Source: Phycisphaerae bacterium (GTDB taxonomy: Bacteria; Planctomycetota; Phycisphaerae; Sedimentisphaerales; Anaerobacaceae). Taken from it: a DNA stretch of 8,026 nucleotides. The position numbers were made by a program, and so were the translations under genes. Shown in pieces: positions 1 to 5,816 of the stretch. Numbering within the stretch: the first letter of the stretch is position 1; every line of letters starts with the position of its first letter. The stretch covers positions 1-8,026 of the forward strand of contig JAUVYZ010000086.1 in assembly GCA_030602845.1 (NCBI GenBank), given 5' to 3'. The notes beneath the pieces were generated by a model that saw only the letters and a program-made list of their open reading frames with translations, was not told where the DNA came from and did no database searches.

Positions 1-854
1 CGGTCGGCCAACTCGGCGGCCTGGTGCCCATCGACCTGCTCGTAGAGGGTGTTGAACTCATCGAACCCGATGTAGATACCCTTGGCGCCCAGAAAATCTT
101 GCTCTTGGCCCGACTTGCCACGTCCGACAATCAAGAACCGCGAGTTCTTGAACTGCCCAACGGCCTGACCGATGTCGGTGAGCTTGACGCGGTCCTCGAG
201 GCACTTCATCTCGCCGACCGGGGCGAAGGTCTTCCGGTAAACGTCTTGGCACTTTTGGGCGAACACCTCGGGCCTGGTGCCGGCCTTCAGAACCGCAAAG
301 CAGCGGGCCACCGCTACCAAATCGCTCATCCGTGTGGTCGCCACGCCACAGGCCGGAATGGCCTCCCGGCAAAGCCTGCTGTAACCGACCATGAACACAC
401 CCGACCCGCCCAGGTATTCATCGGCCACGACCATCGGCTTGCCGAGTTTCCCGATCGCTGTGATCGCCCCCGTGAGGGGCCAGGTCAGGGTGACGACGTA
501 GACCAGATAGCCGTCGACCTGGTCCTTCATCGATACCGCCTTTTGCACGTCACCTGGACTGCGGACGGCCACCGGCACAAACTCAACCCCGGGACAGCCC
601 TCCCTCAGCAGCTTTAGGATTTTCTTCTCCCGGGCCTCAACATCAAACCCCGGGTACGGCCAGCTCGCGCCTGGCTTCGACAAGAAGACCAGGCTGACCC
701 GAACCGGCTTGTCCTTTGGTTCGTCAGCCGGACTTGTCCCGGAAAGCACCCACCCAGCCGTTGCCAGGGCCATCCCACAGCCCTTGACAAAGCCGCGTCT
801 GGTGACCCCATGATGGCAACCAACACAGCAACCGTAGTGACGTGAATGACACAT
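1..854 (-). CDS. Tat-exported protein, L-fucose/L-arabinose isomerase-like (C-terminus beyond window)
   Basis: An uninterrupted minus-strand frame runs from ATG at 854 off the left edge, giving 284 codons. An AGGAG Shine-Dalgarno (862-866) sits 7 nt before the ATG, so the start is well supported. Residues 18-24 read TRRGFVK, a twin-arginine motif. It is followed by a hydrophobic stretch (about 25-38) and a possible SPA cleavage site near residue 43, so export in the folded state is predicted. The mature part alternates short beta-like hydrophobic runs (VRVSLVFL, VDGYLVYVV, KPMVVADEYL, SRFLIVGRG) with helices. It recalls the N-terminal Rossmann-like domains of fucose/arabinose isomerase-fold proteins, several of which are Tat-exported in planctomycetes. 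That family call is from memory of the fold and is tentative; no catalytic residues can be assigned. The n-region is unusually rich in Cys and His (C2, H3, H6, C9, C10, C13, H14, H15). The DNA is clearly GC-richer than the rest of the window. Confidence 0.72.
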   Translation of the reverse strand, partial: MCHSRHYGCCVGCHHGVTRRGFVKGCGMALATAGWVLSGTSPADEPKDKPVRVSLVFLSKPGASWPYPGFDVEAREKKILKLLREGCPGVEFVPVAVRSPGDVQKAVSMKDQVDGYLVYVVTLTWPLTGAITAIGKLGKPMVVADEYLGGSGVFMVGYSRLCREAIPACGVATTRMSDLVAVARCFAVLKAGTRPEVFAQKCQDVYRKTFAPVGEMKCLEDRVKLTDIGQAVGQFKNSRFLIVGRGKSGQEQDFLGAKGIYIGFDEFNTLYEQVDGHQAAELAD

Positions 855-930
855 GGCAAGACTCCTTTTGTACCTAAGCAGCCTGTTCTAACCAGCAGCT
901 CATAGAACGAGCAGCATGATACGCTTGCGA

Positions 931-971
931 ATGTAACCGGAGATTTCACATTTGAACCTCTTCGGTTACAT
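931..971. repeat. 13-bp inverted repeat upstream of the Tat-protein gene
   Basis: The arms at 931-943 and 959-971 pair over 13 positions, with a single G-T wobble and a 15-nt loop. The outer core is ATGTAACCG / CGGTTACAT. It lies about 77 nt upstream of the minus-strand start at 854. It could be an operator or, if transcription starts further out, a leader hairpin. No U-tract follows on either strand, so it is not an obvious terminator. Confidence 0.55.
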
Positions 972-973
972 CC

Positions 974-1001
974 GTAATATAGCCTCCTGTCAGTGTATCA
1001 A
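974..1001 (-). promoter_or_regulatory. weak candidate promoter for the Tat-protein gene
   Basis: On the minus strand TTGATA (1001-996) is followed after 16 nt by TATTAC (979-974). Transcription would then begin near 967, inside the right arm of the 931-971 inverted repeat, as expected if that repeat were an operator. Both hexamers are imperfect, so this is a suggestion only. Confidence 0.25.
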
Positions 1002-1132
1002 CGCCGTCCTCCTGATGCAACGTATTTCTGACCGGAATTTCCGATATACAAGACTTAACAACCTACTAAGACCTCCGATGTCGTTAGATTAACAAATCTA
1101 TCCCAAATTTTCAACTGATTTCAACTGCCCTC

Positions 1133-1334
1133 GGCAAATCTTGCCACTGTAACCTGCTGCGCCATTTTGTGTTTTGAGATAGCTTCTTAGTCATTGCGGC
1201 GGTGCATGTCGAGTTTGTAGGTAGATTTTTTGGACCTCTACCACCTGTACTCGCGTCACCCCCACTGTTGCTTTGGCAACAAAGCGTGGGGGTGCGAGCA
1301 GCAATTTCTCATAAAACCCCACACCTTGTGGTGG
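1133..1334. other. gene-free stretch with four hairpins; possible structured RNA or repeat element
   Basis: The gap 855-1502 has no convincing gene. Within it lie a GGCAA-ATC-TTGCC hairpin (1133-1145), GGTAGA/TCTACC arms (1220-1225 and 1237-1242, 11-nt loop), a strong hairpin at 1257-1294, and a 6-bp hairpin with one bulge at 1319-1334. The strong hairpin has a perfect 9-bp outer stem (CACCCCCAC / GTGGGGGTG). Its inside can fold in two ways: TGTTGC/GCAACA with a TTTG loop, or GCTTTG/CAAAGC closing a GCAA (GNRA) loop. Neither strand has a U-tract after the hairpin. A 76-codon minus-strand frame (1191-1421) crosses the area, but its sequence is dictated largely by these repeats. Strand and function are unknown. 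Confidence 0.4.
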
Positions 1335-1430
1335 ATATCGGTTTAAACTATTTTTAGCATAAACTGTTATGAATTGTGCTATCTGTCCGATAAGATTAAA
1401 TAGACTTGCCGGATGCGACAAATCACATTT

Positions 1431-1478
1431 GGCAAATTTGCCGGGAGCTTATTTCTGCAAAGTGGAGATAAGCTTATC
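1431..1478. repeat. two perfect 12-bp palindromes upstream of the entericidin-like gene
   Basis: GGCAAATTTGCC (1431-1442) and GATAAGCTTATC (1467-1478) are both perfect dyads, 36 bp apart start to start. The second lies 24 bp before the ATG at 1503. In addition CCGATAAG (1387-1394) pairs with CTTATCGG (1473-1480), enclosing the first palindrome. They could be regulator sites for the small lipoprotein gene. I see no confident -35/-10 pair here. Confidence 0.4.
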
Positions 1479-1502
1479 GGTGATAAAAGGGAGTTTGAGA
1501 AG

Positions 1503-1640
1503 ATGGTTAGAAAAGTACTTTTGGTCTTTGCTTTAATTGTTGTGCTCTTTTCATTAATCGGCTGTCAAACTGTCGCGGGGTTGGGCCGTGATATCACCTG
1601 GACCGCCGAGGAAACCGGCAACCTGCTGGAAGGCCCATAA
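1503..1640 (+). CDS. entericidin-like small lipoprotein
   Basis: The product is 45 residues. Residues 2-4 (VRK) give a short charged n-region, residues 5-18 are strongly hydrophobic, and L18-I19-G20-C21 is a lipobox, so C21 should be lipidated after signal peptidase II cleavage. The start of the mature part, C-Q-T-V-A-G-L-G-R-D-I, matches the conserved core of the entericidin EcnA/EcnB family (cysteine, T-V-x-G-x-G-x-D-I), and the total length is typical. The ATG at 1503 was chosen over an in-frame ATG at 1413 because it places the lipobox correctly and follows a GGGAG-type ribosome site (about 1488-1493). Entericidins of enterobacteria are small cell-envelope lipoproteins linked to a stationary-phase toxin/antidote pair. 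Here there is only one copy, so a toxin role cannot be assumed. Confidence 0.78.
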   Translation: MVRKVLLVFALIVVLFSLIGCQTVAGLGRDITWTAEETGNLLEGP

Positions 1641-1708
1641 CAGTCCGACTGCTCAATTGCGTTGGGATGCTTGTTTTGCAATGCCTTGAAGAATTGGGGC
1701 CTGTAGCA

Positions 1709-4087
1709 TCAGGCAAGTTCTTCGACCTGCCTTTTTTTAGGTTTGCCCTTAACGGATATGCTTTTTATAGGTGTAGGTTTTTTGGTTGTTTGCTCTATGA
1801 GCCGGGCTTGCCGTAGGGAAACACCTTTACCGCCCTCAATCTTGTCGGCTATGGTGTAGCTTTCAACTATTGCCAATAAGCTCAGCAAAAAGCTCAGCGT
1901 GCTCTCTGCACCTTGATTGCTGTTAACCCCGTCGGCAATTAAGCCATCGCAGCATCCTTTCGTTCTAAAGTCGTAGAGCGGAATATGCAGGTCGTTTTCT
2001 CCCAGAAACCAGTCGAACGCTTTTCTTTGCAGTGTCAAATATCTACTGTTTTGTGTGGCATCATAAGCGGGCCTTAACATCATAACCGTACTTGCAGCTT
2101 CTATCGGCTGCTGGTCAAATGCAGCTTTTGTCTTTCCGCGTTCGTACCATCCCTTGCAGCCCACAAAGCTGAAATGTTCGCCATTGAAAGTATTTGACAG
2201 CAGAAATTCACACGTTTTTTCCGCAGCTTCGATGTATTTCTTGTCCCCAAAAGTCAGGCCGGCAACAAATAACGCGTGCGGCAAAACGGCGTTGTCGTAA
2301 GTTAGTGTGTCCTCAAACCACTGCCAGTCAGGGAGACTGTTTTCTTCGTACTGTGCTATCAATCCGTCTGCAGCTATTGCCAGTTGGCGTTTGATGTCAC
2401 TGGCTCCGGGAAACTGCTTGAGGTAATCGCTCATACCAAGTATTGAATACGCCATACCCCTTGGGTATTGCTTCTTCACATGTTTTACGGACATGTCAAA
2501 ACAGTCTTTGATTATCGATAAATACGATGGCGAAGGCGGTTTTGCCATGACCGTTCCAAGCGCCCACAATACTCTGCCGAGAGCATCATTGACAGGCTCA
2601 TTTTTTACCCACGTTCTGTCGAAATTCATAAAGTTTCTCACTGAGCCGTCCTTATTTTGTGAATGCAGAATAAAGGACAGATATATATCGAAAAGCTCCA
2701 GAGCGCCTGGCTCGGGATATTGCGAGTAGTACTTGGTCATTGCAATTACTGCTCTTGCGTTGTCGTCTGTGCAGTAGCCGTATTTACGATTTGGTATCGT
2801 GAATTTGGCGTGCTGGTACAAACCCGTATCGTCGGTTAGTCTTTTCAAGTGTGCTGACGACGGCTCAGGAACTTCAATAGTTGATATTGTTTTGGCCATT
2901 GAAGGCGCAATTCTGGCGGCAATACGCACGGGCAGGCGTTTTGCGCTGAATAATTTCCAGTAGGCCTGCCCGATTTTCGGCCACGTTCGCGACCTGCCGT
3001 ACTCGTAAGCACGTCTTCGCAGTGAATAAAACAGCGAATCATCCTGAAGGATTTCTATTATTGCCTCAGCCGTTTGCTCCGAATCGTCGAAGTTCACAAG
3101 TTTGCCTCGACCGTCGGCCAGCAGTTCCATTGCCGCCCAGTAAGGCGTCGAGACCACCGCTTTGCCTGTCCCGACCGCAAAGGACAACGTGCCGCTGGTC
3201 AGTTGTTCCCTGCTTAGATATGGAGTAACATAAATGTCGGCTGAGCATAAAAAGTTGTGCAGTTCTTCGTTACTTACAAACCTGTTGTGAAAAATCACAT
3301 GTTCCTTCAAGCCCAGTTCTTTTATTATTCGCTGTAAGCTGAATCTATAGGATTCGCCATCGTGTTTTAATACGGTTGGATGTGTCATTCCCAGTACTAT
3401 GTACAGAACGGACGGGTCGGCCTCGATTATAGCCGGCATCGCCTTTAGCATGACCTCTATGCCTTTCTTTTTGTTAAGCAGCCCGAATGTCAAAATCGTT
3501 CTTCGCCCTTCCATACCGAATTTGTGCTTGTAGTAGTTGCTGTCAACGAAAGGTAAATCCGGTATCCCGTGAGCAATCAGTTGAACTTTTTTGCCCGATA
3601 TGCCGTAAACGTCACGCAGCATATCGACTCCGCGTTCGTTCATAGTGATTACCTTGTAGGAGGCGTTGCACACATCCACTAACGACTTATGGTAAGCCGG
3701 GTTTGGGTCATCGAGGACCGTATGAAGGGTCATTATTGTGGGGGGCTTTAGTCTGTCGAGCAGCAAGCTCAGGTACGAGCCGGCGTCGCCACCGAACAGA
3801 CCAAATTCGTGCTGCACAGAAACCACGTCAACATGGCTGAAATTGATATAATCCGCGGCGCAGATGTAATCGCTTTTTACGTTTTGGCGGATTTCAAATT
3901 TAACCGGGTCGTTGTATTTATGGTCTTCCGACCGCATTGCGACCACCAGCGGCTCGAATTCGCCCTTGGCGGCTGTTGCTGTATTACTGATAAGGTCAGA
4001 GGTGAAAGTCGCAATTCCACATTTTCTTGGCAGGGAAGAAGAAATAAACGCCACTTTTTTTGTGGAACCTTTTGCCATCCCTAACAT
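1709..4087 (-). CDS. family-4-type glycosyltransferase fused to an (alpha/alpha) toroid domain
   Basis: The protein has 792 residues. Residues 10-385 form a GT-B glycosyltransferase of the group 1/GT4 kind. They include an N-terminal KKVAFISSSLPRKCGIATF segment, the LHTV strand end (121-124), HGIPDLPF at 173-180, the second-domain opener TFGLLNKKKGIEVMLKAM (200-217), and the donor-site region from SREQLTSGT (292-300) to E321. Residues about 395-745 look like a six-hairpin glycosidase-type helical toroid, with CTDDNARA (439-446), DRTWVKNEPVNDALGR (490-505), WQWFEDTLTYDNA (588-600) and NQGAESTLS (724-732). The C-terminus is a basic tail. This two-domain fusion recurs in planctomycetes and Bacteroidetes, probably for an intracellular mannose-containing glycan; the substrate is inferred, not shown. 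There is no signal peptide. ATG 4087 is used here; ATG 4078 is also possible, and neither has a good Shine-Dalgarno. Confidence 0.87.
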   Translation of the reverse strand: MLGMAKGSTKKVAFISSSLPRKCGIATFTSDLISNTATAAKGEFEPLVVAMRSEDHKYNDPVKFEIRQNVKSDYICAADYINFSHVDVVSVQHEFGLFGGDAGSYLSLLLDRLKPPTIMTLHTVLDDPNPAYHKSLVDVCNASYKVITMNERGVDMLRDVYGISGKKVQLIAHGIPDLPFVDSNYYKHKFGMEGRRTILTFGLLNKKKGIEVMLKAMPAIIEADPSVLYIVLGMTHPTVLKHDGESYRFSLQRIIKELGLKEHVIFHNRFVSNEELHNFLCSADIYVTPYLSREQLTSGTLSFAVGTGKAVVSTPYWAAMELLADGRGKLVNFDDSEQTAEAIIEILQDDSLFYSLRRRAYEYGRSRTWPKIGQAYWKLFSAKRLPVRIAARIAPSMAKTISTIEVPEPSSAHLKRLTDDTGLYQHAKFTIPNRKYGYCTDDNARAVIAMTKYYSQYPEPGALELFDIYLSFILHSQNKDGSVRNFMNFDRTWVKNEPVNDALGRVLWALGTVMAKPPSPSYLSIIKDCFDMSVKHVKKQYPRGMAYSILGMSDYLKQFPGASDIKRQLAIAADGLIAQYEENSLPDWQWFEDTLTYDNAVLPHALFVAGLTFGDKKYIEAAEKTCEFLLSNTFNGEHFSFVGCKGWYERGKTKAAFDQQPIEAASTVMMLRPAYDATQNSRYLTLQRKAFDWFLGENDLHIPLYDFRTKGCCDGLIADGVNSNQGAESTLSFLLSLLAIVESYTIADKIEGGKGVSLRQARLIEQTTKKPTPIKSISVKGKPKKRQVEELA
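1711..1738 (+). terminator. rho-independent terminator for the entericidin-like gene
   Basis: AGGCA (1711-1715) pairs with TGCCT (1728-1732). After an A-C mismatch the stem continues with GTT/GAC (one wobble) around a CTTC loop, and seven T follow (1732-1738). It lies about 70 nt past the entericidin stop and entirely inside the last codons of the convergent glycosyltransferase gene, where the T-run is read as lysine/arginine codons on the other strand. Confidence 0.6.
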
Positions 4088-4119
4088 CCCGTTTTAATAG
4101 CTGCAATATAAGCCCTGCT

Positions 4120-4148
4120 ATTTTAAGCGCAGTTGATAAAGCTGTCAA
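4120..4148 (-). promoter_or_regulatory. sigma-70-type promoter of the glycosyltransferase gene
   Basis: On the minus strand a perfect TTGACA (4148-4143) is followed after exactly 17 nt by TAAAAT (4125-4120). Transcription should start near 4113, leaving a leader of about 25 nt before ATG 4087. Confidence 0.7.
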
Positions 4149-4169
4149 GCAAATTGACTGTTGAGCTTT
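4138..4169. promoter_or_regulatory. imperfect dyad over the -35 box of the glycosyltransferase promoter
   Basis: AAAGCT (4138-4143) and AGCTTT (4164-4169) form an outer inverted repeat, and GTCAA (4144-4148) with TTGAC (4154-4158) an inner one. The inner left arm overlaps the TTGACA box. The two dyads are not centred on the same point, so this is only a candidate operator. Confidence 0.3.
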
Positions 4170-4246
4170 GTTGCAAAATATGTTTTTTCGGTCGGATGGA
4201 TTGATTATGTGCTGTTAGCAGTGCCAAAAAGGGTGAATTTACAAAA

Positions 4247-4282
4247 TTTTTCAGTTTTTTTGCTATTTTTTCAGTTTTTTTG
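4247..4282 (+). repeat. 16-bp direct repeat with helically phased T-tracts
   Basis: TTTTTCAGTTTTTTTG occurs at 4247-4262 and again at 4267-4282, exactly 20 bp apart. The four T-tracts are centred near 4249, 4258, 4268.5 and 4278, about one helical turn apart, which should bend the DNA. The block abuts the -35 region of the rrf2-cysK promoter and could work as an UP-like element or as paired protein-binding sites. Confidence 0.6.
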
Positions 4283-4310
4283 TAAACAAACGTCGATAAT
4301 TTCGTATAAT
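4280..4310 (+). promoter_or_regulatory. promoter of the rrf2-cysK-cysE-nadA cluster
   Basis: A perfect TATAAT (4305-4310) lies 37 bp before the rrf2-type start codon. The best -35 is TTGTAA (4280-4285) with a 19-nt spacer, poor in both sequence and spacing. That suits a promoter helped by upstream T-tracts or controlled by a regulator. Confidence 0.55.
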
Positions 4311-4313
4311 ATA

Positions 4314-4328
4314 CTACTAATGTCGTAG
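4314..4328. promoter_or_regulatory. candidate operator at the transcription start of the cluster
   Basis: CTACTA-ATG-TCGTAG is an inverted repeat with one mismatch per 6-bp arm. It starts 3 bp after TATAAT and so covers the expected +1. It is placed as an autoregulatory site for the adjacent Rrf2-type protein would be. The match to known Rrf2 sites is only general. Confidence 0.4.
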
Positions 4329-4346
4329 GAATAATGGAGATTAGTT

Positions 4347-4781
4347 ATGAGGCTTTCGACTCGCACAAGATATGGGATAAGGGCCATGTTAGAGCTGGCT
4401 GAAAACGTCGGCAGGGGGCCTTTGCAGCTTAGAATCATCGCACGCCGACAGGATATATCCGTCAAATACCTCGACCAGTTAATGGCAATACTCAAATCAG
4501 CAGGATTTGTCAGAAGTATCAGAGGCTCTAAAGGCGGCTATATGCTTGCCAAAGCCCCAGTTCAGATTAAACTTAGCGATGTTTTCTGTTGCCTGGAGGG
4601 CCCTGTCGTTACCGTTGAATGTACTGAGAACGAAAATTACTGTGCTCGCGCTGCTGATTGTGTGGCCAGGCAGGTCTGGACCCAGCTGCAGGAGGCCGTT
4701 ATGGCTGTCCTGCAATCGATAACATTCCAGGACTTGGTTGATAGGACGAAAGATAAAAAAGCCTTGAATTATCAAATATAG
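4347..4781 (+). CDS. Rrf2-family transcriptional regulator with Fe-S-type cysteine triad
   Basis: The product has 144 residues, the usual size for the family. The N-terminus MRLSTRTRYGIRAMLELA is the standard Rrf2 opening. A winged helix-turn-helix spans about 27-67, with SVKYLDQLMAILKSAGFVRS as the recognition part and RGSKGGYML as the wing. C92, C99 and C105 form a C-X6-C-X5-C triad in the position that ligates the Fe-S cluster in IscR/NsrR-type members; C81 and C82 are additional. TGGAGA (4335-4340) supplies the ribosome site 6-7 nt before the ATG. The gene heads the cluster and its stop is 15 nt from the preferred cysK start, so it probably controls the cysteine genes, and itself through the dyad at 4314-4328. 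CymR-type regulators of cysteine synthesis are the functional parallel, but those lack such cysteines. I infer sensing of Fe-S status, sulfide or redox state. Confidence 0.9.
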   Translation: MRLSTRTRYGIRAMLELAENVGRGPLQLRIIARRQDISVKYLDQLMAILKSAGFVRSIRGSKGGYMLAKAPVQIKLSDVFCCLEGPVVTVECTENENYCARAADCVARQVWTQLQEAVMAVLQSITFQDLVDRTKDKKALNYQI

Positions 4782-4796
4782 ACAGAAGGGGAAATG

Positions 4797-5717
4797 ATGG
4801 GTGCTATAATCGAAGATATCACCGCTGCGGTTGGTCATACGCCGTTGGTGCAAATCAATAAGCTCGGCTCGGACAAAGCGGCCATTCTCGCAAAGCTTGA
4901 ATCATTCAATCCCTGCGGCAGTGTAAAAGACAGGATTGCATTGTCAATGATAGAGGCCGCAGAAAAGGATGGTCTGATAAAACCGGACACGGTTATAATC
5001 GAACCGACCAGCGGCAATACCGGCATAGGGCTTGCCTTCATCTGTGCTGCAAAGGGCTGCCGGTTAATACTGACTATGCCCGAATCGATGAGCATTGAGA
5101 GAAGAAAGTTGTTGCAGTTGTTTGGTGCGGAAATTGTACTGACGCCGGCCGAGCGCGGTATGACCGGAGCTGTGGAAGAGGCCGAACAACTCGTCGCACA
5201 GAATACCAATGCCTTTATGCCGCAGCAGTTTAACAACCCTGCAAATCCGCAAATTCACAGGGAAACCACCGCCGAAGAGATTTGGGATGATACCGGTCAT
5301 AAGATTGACATCTTTGTCTCCGGCGTCGGGACCGGCGGAACGTTGACCGGATGCGGCGAAGTGTTAAAGCAGCGCAACAAAGACTTAAAAGTGGTGGCGG
5401 TCGAGCCGAAAGATTCGCCCGTACTTTCCGGTGGCAAACCAGGCCCGCATAAGATACAGGGTATCGGTGCCGGATTCGTGCCGGATGTGATAAATGTCGA
5501 GATAATCGACGAAATTATACAGGTCTCCAATGATGACGCTGTGGAAACGGCCCGGCAGTTAGCGCTGAAAGAGGGAATTTTGGCCGGTATAAGCTCAGGC
5601 GCTGCAATGTGGGCCGCAGTACAGCTTTCACAGCGGCCGGAAAACCAGAGCAAAACAATAGTGGTAATTTTACCCGATACCGGAGAAAGATATATCTCCA
5701 CCGATATGTTTAAGTGA
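4797..5717 (+). CDS. cysK: cysteine synthase A (O-acetylserine sulfhydrylase)
   Basis: CysK makes cysteine and acetate from O-acetylserine and sulfide, using PLP, in the cytoplasm. All family landmarks are present (numbered from the 4797 start, 306 residues): K44 in CGSVKDR forms the PLP Schiff base, TSGNT at 71-75 is the substrate loop, GTGGT at 178-182 holds the PLP phosphate, GISSGA at about 264-269 contacts the pyridine nitrogen, and the PDTGERY motif is near the C-terminus. Length is normal. Two ATG codons are adjacent (4794, 4797). The AAGGGG ribosome site (4786-4791) is only 2 nt from the first but 5 nt from the second, so 4797 is preferred. The gene directly follows the Rrf2 regulator and precedes cysE, so substrate supply and use are co-expressed. 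No sulfate-reduction gene is nearby, which suits direct use of environmental sulfide. Confidence 0.96.
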   Translation: MGAIIEDITAAVGHTPLVQINKLGSDKAAILAKLESFNPCGSVKDRIALSMIEAAEKDGLIKPDTVIIEPTSGNTGIGLAFICAAKGCRLILTMPESMSIERRKLLQLFGAEIVLTPAERGMTGAVEEAEQLVAQNTNAFMPQQFNNPANPQIHRETTAEEIWDDTGHKIDIFVSGVGTGGTLTGCGEVLKQRNKDLKVVAVEPKDSPVLSGGKPGPHKIQGIGAGFVPDVINVEIIDEIIQVSNDDAVETARQLALKEGILAGISSGAAMWAAVQLSQRPENQSKTIVVILPDTGERYISTDMFK

Positions 5718-5750
5718 CTATAGTGCAGGTAAATAGCAAAGGACACAGAG

Positions 5751-5788
5751 CCACGACCGTGAGGGAGTGGTAAATAAGTTCTTCACGG
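5751..5788 (+). other. GNRA stem-loop (copy 1) with alternative pairing, cysK-cysE gap
   Basis: Positions 5751-5770 fold as CCAC-GA-CC-GTGA-GG-GA-GTGG: a 4-bp stem, tandem G-A mismatches, a 2-bp stem and a GTGA (GNRA) loop. The loop side (5757-5764) can instead pair with 5781-5788 in an 8-bp stem with one wobble, which excludes the first fold. The element with its ACAGAG prefix recurs at the cysE/nadA junction with compensating changes. It probably acts as RNA in the operon transcript, or is a dispersed repeat. Confidence 0.55.
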
Positions 5789-5816
5789 GAATGACAAAGG
5801 GAGCAGGACTCTGACA

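Noticed and set aside
466..480. GCCCC-CGTGA-GGGGC hairpin resembling the operon stem-loops
   Set aside because: It lies within GC-rich coding sequence and lacks the G-A step and flanks of the two real copies, so chance is sufficient.
24..617. 197-codon plus-strand frame
   Set aside because: It lies opposite the Tat-protein gene, which has a clear ribosome site, signal motif and fold-like pattern. The plus-strand frame shows only the GC-rich antisense openness.
614..949. 111-codon minus-strand frame
   Set aside because: It overlaps the Tat-protein gene in another frame of the same strand and has no ribosome site or recognisable domain.
1109..1127. TTTCAACTG direct repeat with 10-bp period
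   Set aside because: Two short copies in AT-rich DNA with no promoter nearby do not amount to a supported feature.
1192..1311. TCATTGCG ... GCAATTTCTCAT as a further copy of the element before thi4
   Set aside because: The halves are about 100 nt apart and only the ends are similar. The inner stem is missing.
1191..1421. 76-codon minus-strand frame
   Set aside because: Its codons are largely hairpin arms. I recognise no domain and see no good ribosome site. It is better described as part of the structured gap.
4088..4346. Possible SAM or T-box riboswitch ahead of the cysteine genes
   Set aside because: The leader after the predicted start is only about 30 nt, too short for either, and no core motifs are seen.
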